This document shows positions 53,133 through 62,137 of a stretch of 64,000 nt of DNA, piece by piece. The stretch's first letter is position 1. Every line of letters starts with the position of its first letter. Source of the stretch: Chitinophaga costaii (GTDB lineage: Bacteria > Bacteroidota > Bacteroidia > Chitinophagales > Chitinophagaceae); the NCBI RefSeq assembly GCF_900094705.1, contig NZ_FMAR01000005.1, positions 124,001 to 188,000 on the forward strand. Direction: 5' to 3'. The notes beneath the pieces were generated by a model, which ran no database searches, was not told the origin of the DNA, and worked only from the letters and a program-made list of their open reading frames with translations. A program made the position numbers and the translations under genes.

Positions 53133-54146
53133 ATGGAACAAACTACTTTTGCATACGACGTGCTGATCATTGGTGCAGGGCCTATTGGCCTGGCCACTGC
53201 ATTGGCAGCACAGCAGGCCAACCTGAAATACGTGGTGATAGAAAAAGGCACCTTGGTAAATTCCCTGTATAACTACCCCGTACACATGACCTTTTTCTCC
53301 ACTTCGGAAAGGCTGGAGATTGGTGGTATTCCTTTTGTTTCCATCAACCGCCGCCCCAGCCGGCTGGAAGCCATGGAATATTACCGCCGCGTAGCTACCG
53401 CGCACAAACTGCACGTAAATCTTTTTGAAAAGGTAGAAAAAGTAACAACTAACGGTAACGGATATACGGTAATTACCGAAAAAGCTACTTACACTGCTAC
53501 ACATGTAGTGATTGCCACCGGTTTTTTTGATATAGAAAACAGGTTGGATATTCCCGGCGAAGACTTGCCTAAAGTAACCCATTATTATAAAGAACCCCAT
53601 TTCTACACCATGCAGCACGTAGTGGTGGTGGGCGCTAACAATTCCAGCGTGGACGCGGCTTTGGAAACCTATCGCAAAGGTGCCCACGTAACCATGGTGA
53701 TCCGCGACGGAGAAATTGGCAGCCGGGTAAAATACTGGGTGCGCCCCGATATGGAAAACCGGATAAAGGAAGGCAGCGTAAAGGTTTATTTTCATTCATC
53801 GCTCACCGCCATTCGCCCCGACAGTGTAGACATTCAGACACCCGACGGCCTGGTTACCATTCCCAATGATTACGTACTGGCTATGACCGGCTACCGCCCC
53901 GACCTGCCATTCCTGGCGGATACAGGCATTGAAATAGCACCTGCATCCAATCAATGTCCGACCTATAACCCAGACACCATGGAAACCAATCTTCCCAACC
54001 TGTACCTGGCAGGCGTAGTGTGCGGCGGATTGGATACGCATGTGTGGTTCATAGAAAATTCGCGGGAGCATGCGGAGAAAATTGTAGCGAAAATTGTAAG
54101 GGAAAGAGCAGGTAAACAGGAAGCTCCGCAAAAGGGAGACAGTTAG
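53133..54146 (+). CDS. ypdA: YpdA-type FAD/NAD(P) thiol-disulfide reductase
   Basis: A 337-residue flavoprotein of the thioredoxin-reductase superfamily. The FAD motif is DVLIIGAGPIGLATALAA (about residues 9-26), followed by NSLYNYPVHMTFFSTSERLEIGGIPF when read in parts, the YpdA hallmark, and an NAD(P) motif VVVVGANNSSVDAALE. It lacks a CxxC pair, as in YpdA, which reduces bacillithiol disulfide in Firmicutes. Bacillithiol occurs in some Bacteroidota, so that role is plausible. Its 3' end overlaps the convergent murB by four bases. Confidence 0.88.
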   Translation: MEQTTFAYDVLIIGAGPIGLATALAAQQANLKYVVIEKGTLVNSLYNYPVHMTFFSTSERLEIGGIPFVSINRRPSRLEAMEYYRRVATAHKLHVNLFEKVEKVTTNGNGYTVITEKATYTATHVVIATGFFDIENRLDIPGEDLPKVTHYYKEPHFYTMQHVVVVGANNSSVDAALETYRKGAHVTMVIRDGEIGSRVKYWVRPDMENRIKEGSVKVYFHSSLTAIRPDSVDIQTPDGLVTIPNDYVLAMTGYRPDLPFLADTGIEIAPASNQCPTYNPDTMETNLPNLYLAGVVCGGLDTHVWFIENSREHAEKIVAKIVRERAGKQEAPQKGDS

Positions 54147-55159
54147 ATAATATTTACTTCCCGTTCCAGCAGTACGCCAAAACGCAGTTGCACGCTTTGC
54201 AGGATCTTGGTAGACAAGCGGTAAATATCCTGACCACTGGCCTTGCCATAATTGACCAGTACCAGGGCTTGTTTTTCATGCACGCCGGCATCGCCTTCGC
54301 GGTAGCCTTTCCAGCCGCATTGCTCAATGAGCCAGCCCGCCGCCAGTTTATAGGCGTTTTGCCCAGCGGGGTAGGCCACCACCTCAGGGAAAGAACCTTT
54401 CAGCACCTTGTAATGCATTTCAGACACCGTAGGGTTTTTAAAGAAGCTGCCGGCATTGCCAATCTTTTTGGGGTCGGGTAGTTTGGAAGAACGGATGTTG
54501 ATCACCGCCTGGCTGATGGCCTGCACCGATAGTTCCGTAACCCCCATCTGTTCCAGCTCGGTGTTAATGGCGCCATAGCTGGTATGGAATTGCGGATGCT
54601 TGCGCAGTTTAAAAGTGACCGACAATATCACAAACTGTCCCTTGTAGGCCTGCTTAAATACACTCTCCCGGTAGCCGAAGGCGCAATCGGCATGATGAAA
54701 AGTCACCACGGTTTTATCCTGCAAGTGCCAGGCTTCCAACGAATCAAAAACGTCCTTAATCTCTACCCCGTAAGCCCCGATGTTTTGCATAGGGCTGGCA
54801 CCTACATTGCCCGGTATGAGCGACAGGTTTTCCAGTCCACCCAGGCCTTGGGCAATGGAATGCAGTACAAAGCCATGCCATTGCTCTCCCGCGCCAGCTT
54901 TTATGTACACAAATTCATCATCTTCCTTTACTACGCTAATGCCCTTTAATTCGTTTTTCAGCACCAGCCCGTCAAATGCTTTCGTGAGCAGGATATTGCT
55001 GCCACCACCGAGTACCAGGGTGGGAAGCCCTTGCGCAGCCGGCCATTGCAGGGCTTCCTGCAACTGATCCAGCCTTTCGAAAGCAGTGAAATAACGGGCC
55101 GGCGTATCTAATCCGAAGGTATTATAAGGTTGTAAAGAAACGTTTGATAACACTTGCAT
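54143..55159 (-). CDS. murB: UDP-N-acetylenolpyruvoylglucosamine reductase
   Basis: Second committed step of peptidoglycan precursor synthesis, making UDP-MurNAc with NADPH and FAD. Seen: NTFGLDTPARYF at the start, the FAD loop LVLGGGSNILLTKAFDG (about residues 47-63), SLIPGNVGASPMQNIGAYG, the catalytic Ser in GNAGSFFKNP, and a C-terminal Glu region near HEKQALVLVN. Length 338 fits type I MurB. It overlaps the convergent ypdA gene by four bases at the stops, so no terminator separates them. Confidence 0.95.
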   Translation of the reverse strand: MQVLSNVSLQPYNTFGLDTPARYFTAFERLDQLQEALQWPAAQGLPTLVLGGGSNILLTKAFDGLVLKNELKGISVVKEDDEFVYIKAGAGEQWHGFVLHSIAQGLGGLENLSLIPGNVGASPMQNIGAYGVEIKDVFDSLEAWHLQDKTVVTFHHADCAFGYRESVFKQAYKGQFVILSVTFKLRKHPQFHTSYGAINTELEQMGVTELSVQAISQAVINIRSSKLPDPKKIGNAGSFFKNPTVSEMHYKVLKGSFPEVVAYPAGQNAYKLAAGWLIEQCGWKGYREGDAGVHEKQALVLVNYGKASGQDIYRLSTKILQSVQLRFGVLLEREVNII

Positions 55160-55254
55160 AAATAACTATAAATAGGATTAATTTGTAGTCTTATAGCGCG
55201 TACCGGCTACCACAGGAAGGGGCCAGCGCCAGCACTTTTATTAATTGCTAAGAT

Positions 55255-55920
55255 ATGTCTTTCACTGCAATTGTACTGGGTGGTTCCGGTCTTACGGGCC
55301 ACCAGCTTCTCCAGCAACTGATCCAGGACGCAGCGTGTACCCATGTGCGTGCGCTGGTGCGCCAACCGTTGGCCTTAGAGGATGCCAAGCTGGAAACGGT
55401 TGTACTGGATTTTAATAACGATGCTGCTTTCCGGGAGGCCATGCAGGGCGAAGTTGTTTTTTGCTGTATAGGCACTACCATCCGCAAAGCGGGCAGCCAG
55501 GCGGCTTTCCGCGCGGTGGATTACGATATTCCCGCCAGGGCGGCTGCCTTTGCCAAAGCACAGGGCGTGCAGCAATTTTTATTAATATCCGCTATCGGGG
55601 CGGGCATTAGCAGCAGCAATTTTTATCTCCGTACCAAAGGCGAGGTGGAGCGCGCCATACAACAAACCGGTTTTTATGGCGTGCATATTTTCCGCCCCTC
55701 CTTTTTAATGGGCCAGCGGGAAGAACGCCGGCCCATGGAGATCGTCGCGGGCGCACTCCTGCCGGTGGTATCGCTGTTTTTGCTGGGCCGGCGGCTGCGC
55801 AAATACAAAGGCATACCAGCCGCCAAGGTGGCCCGCGCTATGATCGTCATTGCCCAGCGGAAAGCTGAAGGCATTCATGTGTATGAATCGGATGCTATTG
55901 CACAATTGGGCAAGGCTTAA
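55255..55920 (+). CDS. NAD(P)-binding Rossmann-fold oxidoreductase (HTATIP2-like)
   Basis: A 221-residue atypical short-chain dehydrogenase. The nucleotide motif AIVLGGSGLTGHQLLQQL lies at residues 5-22, VFCCIGTTIRKAGS at about 67-80, and FYLRTKGEVERAI shows the Tyr-x-x-x-Lys pattern only partly (Tyr-Leu-Arg-Thr-Lys). Relatives act as redox sensors or unknown reductases. It may start from a TTAATTTG-like element at 55178. The stop overlaps the convergent priA stop by four bases. Function is not known. Confidence 0.82.
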   Translation: MSFTAIVLGGSGLTGHQLLQQLIQDAACTHVRALVRQPLALEDAKLETVVLDFNNDAAFREAMQGEVVFCCIGTTIRKAGSQAAFRAVDYDIPARAAAFAKAQGVQQFLLISAIGAGISSSNFYLRTKGEVERAIQQTGFYGVHIFRPSFLMGQREERRPMEIVAGALLPVVSLFLLGRRLRKYKGIPAAKVARAMIVIAQRKAEGIHVYESDAIAQLGKA

Positions 55921-58358
55921 ACACAATCCACATCCGGCTGGATAAACACCGAACGGAATTTCTTTTCTGCCGTAAGCTGGGCAAACAGCTCTTTGAGCCT
56001 GTTTTTAGTATCGGCCAGCACGCGGGAATCCCGCGGCAGTTTCAGTAATATTTCCTGCAAATAATAATTGCGCACCCGGCTTACTAGCGGCGCAGCTGGC
56101 CCTACGAGGTATATGCCTGGTGTGGGTTGTATCCAGCCAGCCAGTAGCTGCGCGGCCTGTTCTACCACTTTCTGGTCTTTGTGTTTCAGGGTAATGCGCA
56201 ACAGGCGGAAATAAGGCGGGTAGCCAAAACGCTGCCGCTCCTGAAGTTCTGCATCGTACATGGCTATGTAATCGTGGGCTATCACGTATTGCAAAATGGG
56301 ATGCTGGGTATTGCTGGCCTGTATCAGCACTTTCCCTTTTTCATGCTTTCGCCCCGCCCGCCCGCTCACCTGCTCCATGAGCTGGAAAGCACGCTCATTA
56401 ACCCGGAAATCGGGATAACTCAATAAACTATCAGCACTTAGGACTCCTACCAAATTTACATGATCAAAGTCCAGCCCCTTCACCACCATTTGCGTACCTA
56501 CCAACAAATCTATTTCCTGCTTTTCCAATTGCTGGATGAGTTTATTATGACTGTCTTTATTGCGCACCGAATCTACATCCATACGGGCTATGCGGGCTTC
56601 GGGAAATGCCTGTATCAGATCATCTTCTATCTTCTCGGTACCAAAACTCTTCGGCACCAGCGTTTGGCTGCCACAGGCTGCGCAGGTGTAGATGTAGGGA
56701 TATTGCGTGCCGCAGTAGTGGCAGTGCAGTTTGTCGCGGTGTTTATGATAGGTGAGTGATACATCGCAGTTTTTGCAATCAGGTATCCAGCCGCAGGTGG
56801 TACACAACAGGAAGGGTGCATATCCCCGCCGGTTCTGGAATAGAATAACCTGCTTCTTTTCTTCCAATGTGTGGCTGATGGCGGCTTTTAGTATAGAGGA
56901 AAAATTACCGTCTACTGTTTTGTCCACCATTTCCTTTTTCATATCCACAATTTCGATTTCGGGCATCTGCATGCCACCGAAACGTTCGCTCAGCGTTACC
57001 AGGCCAAACTTGCCCTGCTGCGCATTGAAGTAAGATTCCAGCGAAGGCGTGGCAGAGCCCAGCAATACTTTGGCTTTGAAAAGGGCGGCGTAATAAATGG
57101 CGGCATCGCGGGCATGATAGCGGGGTGCGGGATCTTGCTGCTTAAAAGAACCATCGTGTTCTTCATCCAGTATTATCAGGCCCAAGTCGCGGAAGGGCAG
57201 TAGCAGGCTGGAACGCGCGCCTACTACCAGTTGTATTTCACCAGACTTTACCTTGTTCCATATTTCCACCCGCTCGTTGTTGCTGAATTTAGAATGGTAG
57301 ATACCAATTTTGCCACCAAAATGTTTCTGCAACCGGCGGATGATCTGGGCCGTGAGCGCAATCTCCGGCAGCAGGTACAACACCTGTTGGGCCTGTTGCA
57401 GCACCTTTTCGATCATGCGCACGTATAGCTGTGTTTTGCCACTGGAGGTAACTCCATGCAGCAGCGTCACTGCTTTTTGCTCCATCTGCTGTTGCAGCGT
57501 TTCCCAGGCTTTTTCCTGGGCGGGACTAAGGTCTGATTGCAATTGCATTGCAGTTTTGCCCATGGGCACACGGTCTACCGTACGTTGCTCTATGCGCAAT
57601 ACGCCTTTATCCACCAGGCCTTTCAGTTGGGCGGCGCTGGCGCCGCTCTTCTTCAGCAATTCGCTTTGAACAACGGAACCTTGTGTTTTTACCAGGTGCA
57701 GGTAGGCCAGCAGCAATTCCATTTGCTTAGGCGCACGGCCCATCTCATTAAACAGGGCCGACAACGCTTCATCGCCATGATATGGTTCCTGTAGCAATAC
57801 ATAATTTTCCTTCTTCTCCTTGTATACCTCGCGCAGCTCTTCGTAAATAAGGCATACTTTTTTTTCGATCAGTTTCTTGATCACGCTGTACACATCCGAT
57901 TTGTCGAGGATCAGCTGCACCTCACCAATACGCAGTTCCTGCCGGATTTGCAGGGCTTCTGCAATCAGGTATTCATCGTCGCTCAGGAGCGAAAAATCTT
58001 CTCCGTAGGCTTGGTTCAGCAGCAGCACCGACTCGCTCGACAGTTTAAGGTGGGCGGGCAGCGCTGCATTCAGCACCTCCCCTTCCGAACACATATAATA
58101 CTCCGCCAGCCAGGCCCAGAAGGCTAATTGGGTGGGATACACTACGGGGTCTTTATCCAGCAGGTCTAATATGGGTTTAGTTTTATAAGTGGGGGCCTGT
58201 GTATGTACAGCGCGGATAATACCGGCATACTTCTTCTGCTTACCCAGCGGCACGGCTACCCGGCTACCGGGCTGTAACTGCCCTTCCATCTCAGCAGGAA
58301 CGCTGTAAGTATAGATCCGGGGCAGTGCTAGCGGCAATATGATATCGGCGTATATCAA
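55917..58358 (-). CDS. priA: Primosomal replication-restart helicase PriA
   Basis: 3'-5' DNA helicase that reloads the replisome at stalled forks. The 813-residue chain has an N-terminal DNA 3'-end binding domain, a winged-helix region, then Walker A LHGVTSSGKTQLYVRMI, the DEEH box IILDEEHDGSF, and eight Cys in two zinc sites (CTTCGWIPDCKNC; CHYCGTQYPYIYTCAAC). Helicase motif VSGRAGRKHEKG follows. Start MIYADIILPLALPRIYTY is typical. The ATG overlaps the plsC stop by four bases, so plsC and priA are coupled. Confidence 0.96.
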   Translation of the reverse strand: MIYADIILPLALPRIYTYSVPAEMEGQLQPGSRVAVPLGKQKKYAGIIRAVHTQAPTYKTKPILDLLDKDPVVYPTQLAFWAWLAEYYMCSEGEVLNAALPAHLKLSSESVLLLNQAYGEDFSLLSDDEYLIAEALQIRQELRIGEVQLILDKSDVYSVIKKLIEKKVCLIYEELREVYKEKKENYVLLQEPYHGDEALSALFNEMGRAPKQMELLLAYLHLVKTQGSVVQSELLKKSGASAAQLKGLVDKGVLRIEQRTVDRVPMGKTAMQLQSDLSPAQEKAWETLQQQMEQKAVTLLHGVTSSGKTQLYVRMIEKVLQQAQQVLYLLPEIALTAQIIRRLQKHFGGKIGIYHSKFSNNERVEIWNKVKSGEIQLVVGARSSLLLPFRDLGLIILDEEHDGSFKQQDPAPRYHARDAAIYYAALFKAKVLLGSATPSLESYFNAQQGKFGLVTLSERFGGMQMPEIEIVDMKKEMVDKTVDGNFSSILKAAISHTLEEKKQVILFQNRRGYAPFLLCTTCGWIPDCKNCDVSLTYHKHRDKLHCHYCGTQYPYIYTCAACGSQTLVPKSFGTEKIEDDLIQAFPEARIARMDVDSVRNKDSHNKLIQQLEKQEIDLLVGTQMVVKGLDFDHVNLVGVLSADSLLSYPDFRVNERAFQLMEQVSGRAGRKHEKGKVLIQASNTQHPILQYVIAHDYIAMYDAELQERQRFGYPPYFRLLRITLKHKDQKVVEQAAQLLAGWIQPTPGIYLVGPAAPLVSRVRNYYLQEILLKLPRDSRVLADTKNRLKELFAQLTAEKKFRSVFIQPDVDCV

Positions 58359-59128
58359 GCCTTTACGGTGATTTCGGGGTAAGTATGGTATTGGCGTAAG
58401 GTAGTTTCCATGGCTTCGTACACCTGCTGTTTTAAAGCCGGCAGGTCGGCTACGGTAAGTCCTTTTACAGGGATCACCGGCAGGTACACGATGCGCACCT
58501 TACCGGGATTTAAAGCAAGCAGCCCTTTCCCTTCGGGCAGGCGGTCTACGTTATCAATAAAAAGAATGGGTTTAATGTTGGTTTGTGTTTCAATCGCTAT
58601 TTTAAATGCCCCATTATGAAAAGGCGTAAGCGGTTGCCCACTGGTGTTGGTGCTGCCCTCCGGGAAAATCAGGATGGATACACCCTGTCGCAGCATATCC
58701 ATCATTTTTCGCACGCTCAATGCGCGGTCGCGGGCACTGGAACGGTCTACCGTTACCACGGCGTGTTTGTAGATAAATCCGAAGATGGGAATTTTCTGCA
58801 TTTCTATTTTGCCCAGCGGACGGAAAGGCAGGCGCACCTGCCCTACCGCCAGTGCTGCATCAAGATAAGAAGTGTGGTTCACTGCATACATCAGCGATTC
58901 CCCATCATTACGACCGCCCACATATATTTTTTGTACCGGCATGCCTACCAGTGGAAACCAGGTGCGCGACCAAAACCATAGGAAATAATAAATGACATTG
59001 CCCCCGGTTATCCTTCCAAAAAAGGAAAACACGATGATAAATGGCAGGATCAATAACATAATGCCGATAAACCAAAAAGAGGCCCATATTACATACACCC
59101 ACCGGATTGTTTTCGATAAAAAACGCAT
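58355..59128 (-). CDS. plsC: 1-acyl-sn-glycerol-3-phosphate acyltransferase
   Basis: Inner-membrane acyltransferase making phosphatidic acid. The catalytic HX4D box is VNHTSYLDAAL (about residue 84), the substrate motif is IFPEGSTNTSG, and an N-terminal membrane span covers about 10-38. At 257 residues it has the usual length. It is translationally coupled to priA through a four-base ATGA overlap, an arrangement without obvious functional meaning. The start at 59128 (MRFLSKTIRWVY) is well placed before the span. Confidence 0.92.
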   Translation of the reverse strand: MRFLSKTIRWVYVIWASFWFIGIMLLILPFIIVFSFFGRITGGNVIYYFLWFWSRTWFPLVGMPVQKIYVGGRNDGESLMYAVNHTSYLDAALAVGQVRLPFRPLGKIEMQKIPIFGFIYKHAVVTVDRSSARDRALSVRKMMDMLRQGVSILIFPEGSTNTSGQPLTPFHNGAFKIAIETQTNIKPILFIDNVDRLPEGKGLLALNPGKVRIVYLPVIPVKGLTVADLPALKQQVYEAMETTLRQYHTYPEITVKA

Positions 59129-59247
59129 AAATAATTTAAAATTGAAGGCCCGCAGGGCAGGTCTTTAAAATTGTTTCATGGCTGCCTGTTTCATGCAACG
59201 GAAACCAGCGCTGAAAATTACAACAATCCACGCAGGTCTCCTTCATT

Positions 59248-59673
59248 TTAATTGCAGGCGCAACTCCATTCCGCATCCAGGTCTATGCAGGTCACCACCT
59301 TGGTATCTTTGTCGCAGGGCGCAAACACTACCCGCAAATGCTGGCCTTCGTGGGTATGCCCTTCCAGTGCAAACGTAGGACAGGGATGGTCTTTCGGATT
59401 GGATTTGCCCCGGTTCACCTCGCCATATTCCAAAATTTCTAGGATCTCTCCCTCCGTAATGTGGCGGCAGTCCATCCGGCACCGCGCATGTTTGGTGTAC
59501 ACCAGATGGGCGTGGCGATCCAGCCCGTCGGTGCTGGCTGGGTTTATGCGTTTTTTAAAGCTGGAATCCTGATGGGATACACTGGTTTGCTGACAGCCAC
59601 TGGCCAGCAACATACCGGACAGGAACAAAAACAAACAGGCTAAATGCCTCGCGCTGAGCGCATAATACTTCAT
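59248..59673 (-). CDS. DUF4258-type lipoprotein
   Basis: From the ATG at 59673 (MKYYALSARHLACLFLFLS) the 141-residue product has a type II signal with lipobox LASGC (Cys27). The mature part contains TKHARCRMDCRHITEGEILEIL and LRVVFAPCDKDTKVVTCIDLD, which is the DUF4258 pattern (a small RelE-like fold, HxxxRmxxR...); read the first piece as KHARCRMDCRHI. Paired Cys (CRMDC, CDKD...C, CAC) suit an exported protein. An element TACATTTG at 59702-59695 may be its -7 box. Function is unknown. Confidence 0.8.
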   Translation of the reverse strand: MKYYALSARHLACLFLFLSGMLLASGCQQTSVSHQDSSFKKRINPASTDGLDRHAHLVYTKHARCRMDCRHITEGEILEILEYGEVNRGKSNPKDHPCPTFALEGHTHEGQHLRVVFAPCDKDTKVVTCIDLDAEWSCACN

Positions 59674-59785
59674 ACGGATGTATTTGAAAGGCAACAAATG
59701 TAGAAATTTATTATTTGTAATCCACAGCTGAATGCTCATTTTTAAATGCCCGGCAAGGAAGGTGGCGGCAAACTACCAAAATCCG

Positions 59786-59793
59786 TAACTTTG
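59786..59793 (+). promoter_or_regulatory. Putative -7 element abutting the mtaB start
   Basis: TAACTTTG followed by CGCCCTT fits TAnnTTTG and ends only 7 bases before the ATG, so a transcript would start at or next to the start codon. The -33 TTTG is absent. Confidence 0.35.
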
Positions 59794-59800
59794 CGCCCTT

Positions 59801-61078
59801 ATGACAACGGCCAAAACAGTAGCTTTTCATACCCTGGGTTGTAAGCTGAACTTCTCCGAAACCTCCACCATTGGCAGGCTGCTGGAGCAGGACGGCTTTA
59901 TCAAAACAGACTTCGAGTCTACCGCAGACGTATATGTGATCAATACCTGCTCCGTAACCGACAATGCAGATAAGGAGTGCCGCCACCTGGTACGCCGCAT
60001 ACAGCGCCGTGCGCCGGAAAGTAGGGTGGTGATCACCGGTTGTTATGCGCAATTGAAACCCGCAGAAATTGCCAACATTGAAGGCGTAGACCTGGTATTG
60101 GGCGCCGCCGAAAAATTTAACATAGTACACCATCTCAAAGAGCTTACCAAAGGCAATAGCGCCAAAATATGCTCCTGCGATATCGAAGCCGTAAACACCT
60201 TCCACCCCTCCTATTCCCTCACCGACCGCACCCGTACTTTCCTGAAAGTGCAGGACGGCTGCGATTATACCTGCGCCTTCTGTACCATTCCCATGGCTCG
60301 CGGCAAAAGCCGCAGCAACAGCGTGGAAAATGTGATCGCACAGGTACGTGAACTGGCAGCCGGCGGGGTGCGTGAGATTGTACTAACCGGGGTAAACCTC
60401 GGCGATTTCGGAAAAGGATTGGAAGGCGGTAAAAAAAAGGAGGAATCTTTCTTTGAACTAGTACAGGCCCTGGAAGCTACTGCCGGCATAGACCGTTACC
60501 GCATTTCCTCCATTGAGCCTAACCTGCTGAGCAACGAGATCATAGATTTTGTGGCCGCCAGTAAAAAGTTCATGCCCCATTTCCACATCCCTTTACAAAG
60601 CGGGAGCAACGAAATACTGGGCCTTATGCGCCGGCGCTACCGCCGCGAACTATATGCAGAAAAGGTACAACGCATCAAGGAAAAAATGCCGCATTGCGCC
60701 ATTGGCGTGGATGTGATCGTAGGCTTTCCTTCCGAAACAGACCCGCTCTTCCAGGAAACCTACGATTTCCTGCACGCACTGGACGTGTCTTACCTGCACG
60801 TATTCACCTACTCCGAAAGGCCCCAGACTAGCGCGCTGGATATACAACCCGTAGTACCCGTACACGTACGCAACGAACGCAATAAATCACTGCGCAACCT
60901 GAGCCACAAAAAACAGCAATACTTCCACGCCCAGCATATAGGTCAAACACGCCCCGTACTGTTTGAGATATTTAACCGAAATGGCTACATGGATGGCTAC
61001 ACCGATAATTACATCAAGGTAACCACGCCCTTCCGGGAAGATTGGAAAAATGAAATTGTGAACTGGGAGTTACGGTAA
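59801..61078 (+). CDS. mtaB: tRNA t6A37 methylthiotransferase
   Basis: Radical-SAM enzyme adding a methylthio group to t6A at position 37 of ANN-decoding tRNAs. The N-terminal domain has three cluster Cys (LGCKLNFSE, NTCSVTDNADKECRH, ITGCYAQLKP); the radical-SAM motif CxxxCxxC is DYTCAFCTIPMARGKSRS with the first Cys in DGCDYTC. A TRAM-like tail follows. Length 425 and the motif GCKLNFSE place it with MtaB rather than MiaB or RimO. The start is very close to a promoter-like element, hinting at a leaderless message. A terminator follows at 61093. Confidence 0.93.
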   Translation: MTTAKTVAFHTLGCKLNFSETSTIGRLLEQDGFIKTDFESTADVYVINTCSVTDNADKECRHLVRRIQRRAPESRVVITGCYAQLKPAEIANIEGVDLVLGAAEKFNIVHHLKELTKGNSAKICSCDIEAVNTFHPSYSLTDRTRTFLKVQDGCDYTCAFCTIPMARGKSRSNSVENVIAQVRELAAGGVREIVLTGVNLGDFGKGLEGGKKKEESFFELVQALEATAGIDRYRISSIEPNLLSNEIIDFVAASKKFMPHFHIPLQSGSNEILGLMRRRYRRELYAEKVQRIKEKMPHCAIGVDVIVGFPSETDPLFQETYDFLHALDVSYLHVFTYSERPQTSALDIQPVVPVHVRNERNKSLRNLSHKKQQYFHAQHIGQTRPVLFEIFNRNGYMDGYTDNYIKVTTPFREDWKNEIVNWELR

Positions 61079-61092
61079 CAGCTATACGAAAT

Positions 61093-61124
61093 CGCCGCTT
61101 TGTAAAGAAGCGGCGTTTTTTTTT
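61093..61124 (+). terminator. Intrinsic terminator of mtaB
   Basis: Perfect 8-bp stem (61093-61100 with 61108-61115) followed by nine T residues, 14 bases past the stop. Confidence 0.9.
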
Positions 61125-61251
61125 ACCCCTACCTTCCCTGGGCTATCTGCGGGTTACCTACCCAATACTTGTTCGTTGAGGCCACGTATATAGAAAAAAA
61201 TAAAAAATCACTAGAATATAGTTTATTTTTATGGCTAACCCACCCGGCAAC

Positions 61252-62091
61252 ATGCATAGAAAATCGATTTTGGCCCTGGTATGCACATTACTTATACAAT
61301 GGAACAACAGCATTGCCCAAAAAAATTTACAACAAACATTTAACAATCAAATCGTTTATAAAATCGTATACAAGCCAGATAGTAATGACCTCACTAATAT
61401 CAAAAGTGAGGACATGGAATTATTGACCAATGATTCCATGTCGTTATTTAGATCAGTGAATACCGGAATGAGAGACTCTGCGGCATATTTACCCTATATT
61501 AATAACAACATCGCGGGCATTATGAAGGTGTTGCAGACCTACCGAACATCCCTTTATTACAACATTGTGAAGACGCCATCAGACATCAGCTATATGGAGG
61601 AGATAATTTCTAGCACCCGGATCTCCAACTATAAAGAACCTAAAGAAGCCATGCATTGGGAACTAATGGCGGACACGCTCACGATAAACGGACTCCATTG
61701 CCAAAAGGCGCTGTTAGCCGGTTATGGTCACCGCAATTGGACAGCCTGGTTTTGCAATGATATCCCCATATCGGATGGTCCTTATAAGTTTTGCGGCTTA
61801 CCGGGCCTTATCGTTAAAATTGCCGACGAAAAGGAGTATTGGAGTTTTACACTGGAAGGCATTGCCAATAAGCATACCCATGTTATTATTAATTACTATA
61901 AAGAACTTCCGTACACGCAGATCGATAAGCCCACCTTCTTTAAAGATAAAAAATACTTCTTGTTCAATGGTTATCAGCTTAAAGAAGCCAAAGGCGACTT
62001 TGAAGGAATAGATCCCCAGGTAAAAGAGAAGTTAAAAGCATCCAATGCAAAGCGAGCAAAGGAAGATAATAATTGGATAGAACTGCCTTAA
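61252..62091 (+). CDS. GLPGLI-family secreted protein
   Basis: A 279-residue exported protein of the Bacteroidota family named for its motif, here KFCGLPGLIVKIADEKEYWSF (about residues 180-200). A signal peptide covers about 1-22 after the ATG at 61252 (MHRKSILALVCTLLIQ); a further ATG at 61231 gives seven extra residues. The family often precedes outer-membrane receptors, as here, and has no known activity. A conserved WTAWFCNDIPISDGPYKF precedes the motif. The next gene starts 46 bases downstream and is probably cotranscribed. Confidence 0.9.
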   Translation: MHRKSILALVCTLLIQWNNSIAQKNLQQTFNNQIVYKIVYKPDSNDLTNIKSEDMELLTNDSMSLFRSVNTGMRDSAAYLPYINNNIAGIMKVLQTYRTSLYYNIVKTPSDISYMEEIISSTRISNYKEPKEAMHWELMADTLTINGLHCQKALLAGYGHRNWTAWFCNDIPISDGPYKFCGLPGLIVKIADEKEYWSFTLEGIANKHTHVIINYYKELPYTQIDKPTFFKDKKYFLFNGYQLKEAKGDFEGIDPQVKEKLKASNAKRAKEDNNWIELP

Positions 62092-62137
62092 ATGAATAAT
62101 CATCCCGCCTAAAATAGTGATGAATTTTTTATAACGA

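Noticed and set aside
53143-53150. TACTTTTG -7-like box near the ypdA start
   Set aside because: It lies inside the ypdA coding sequence after the ATG, and the codons fit the protein N-terminus.
59690-59739. Upstream start for the DUF4258 lipoprotein
   Set aside because: It would put 22 residues ahead of an otherwise normal lipoprotein signal and includes a promoter-like box.
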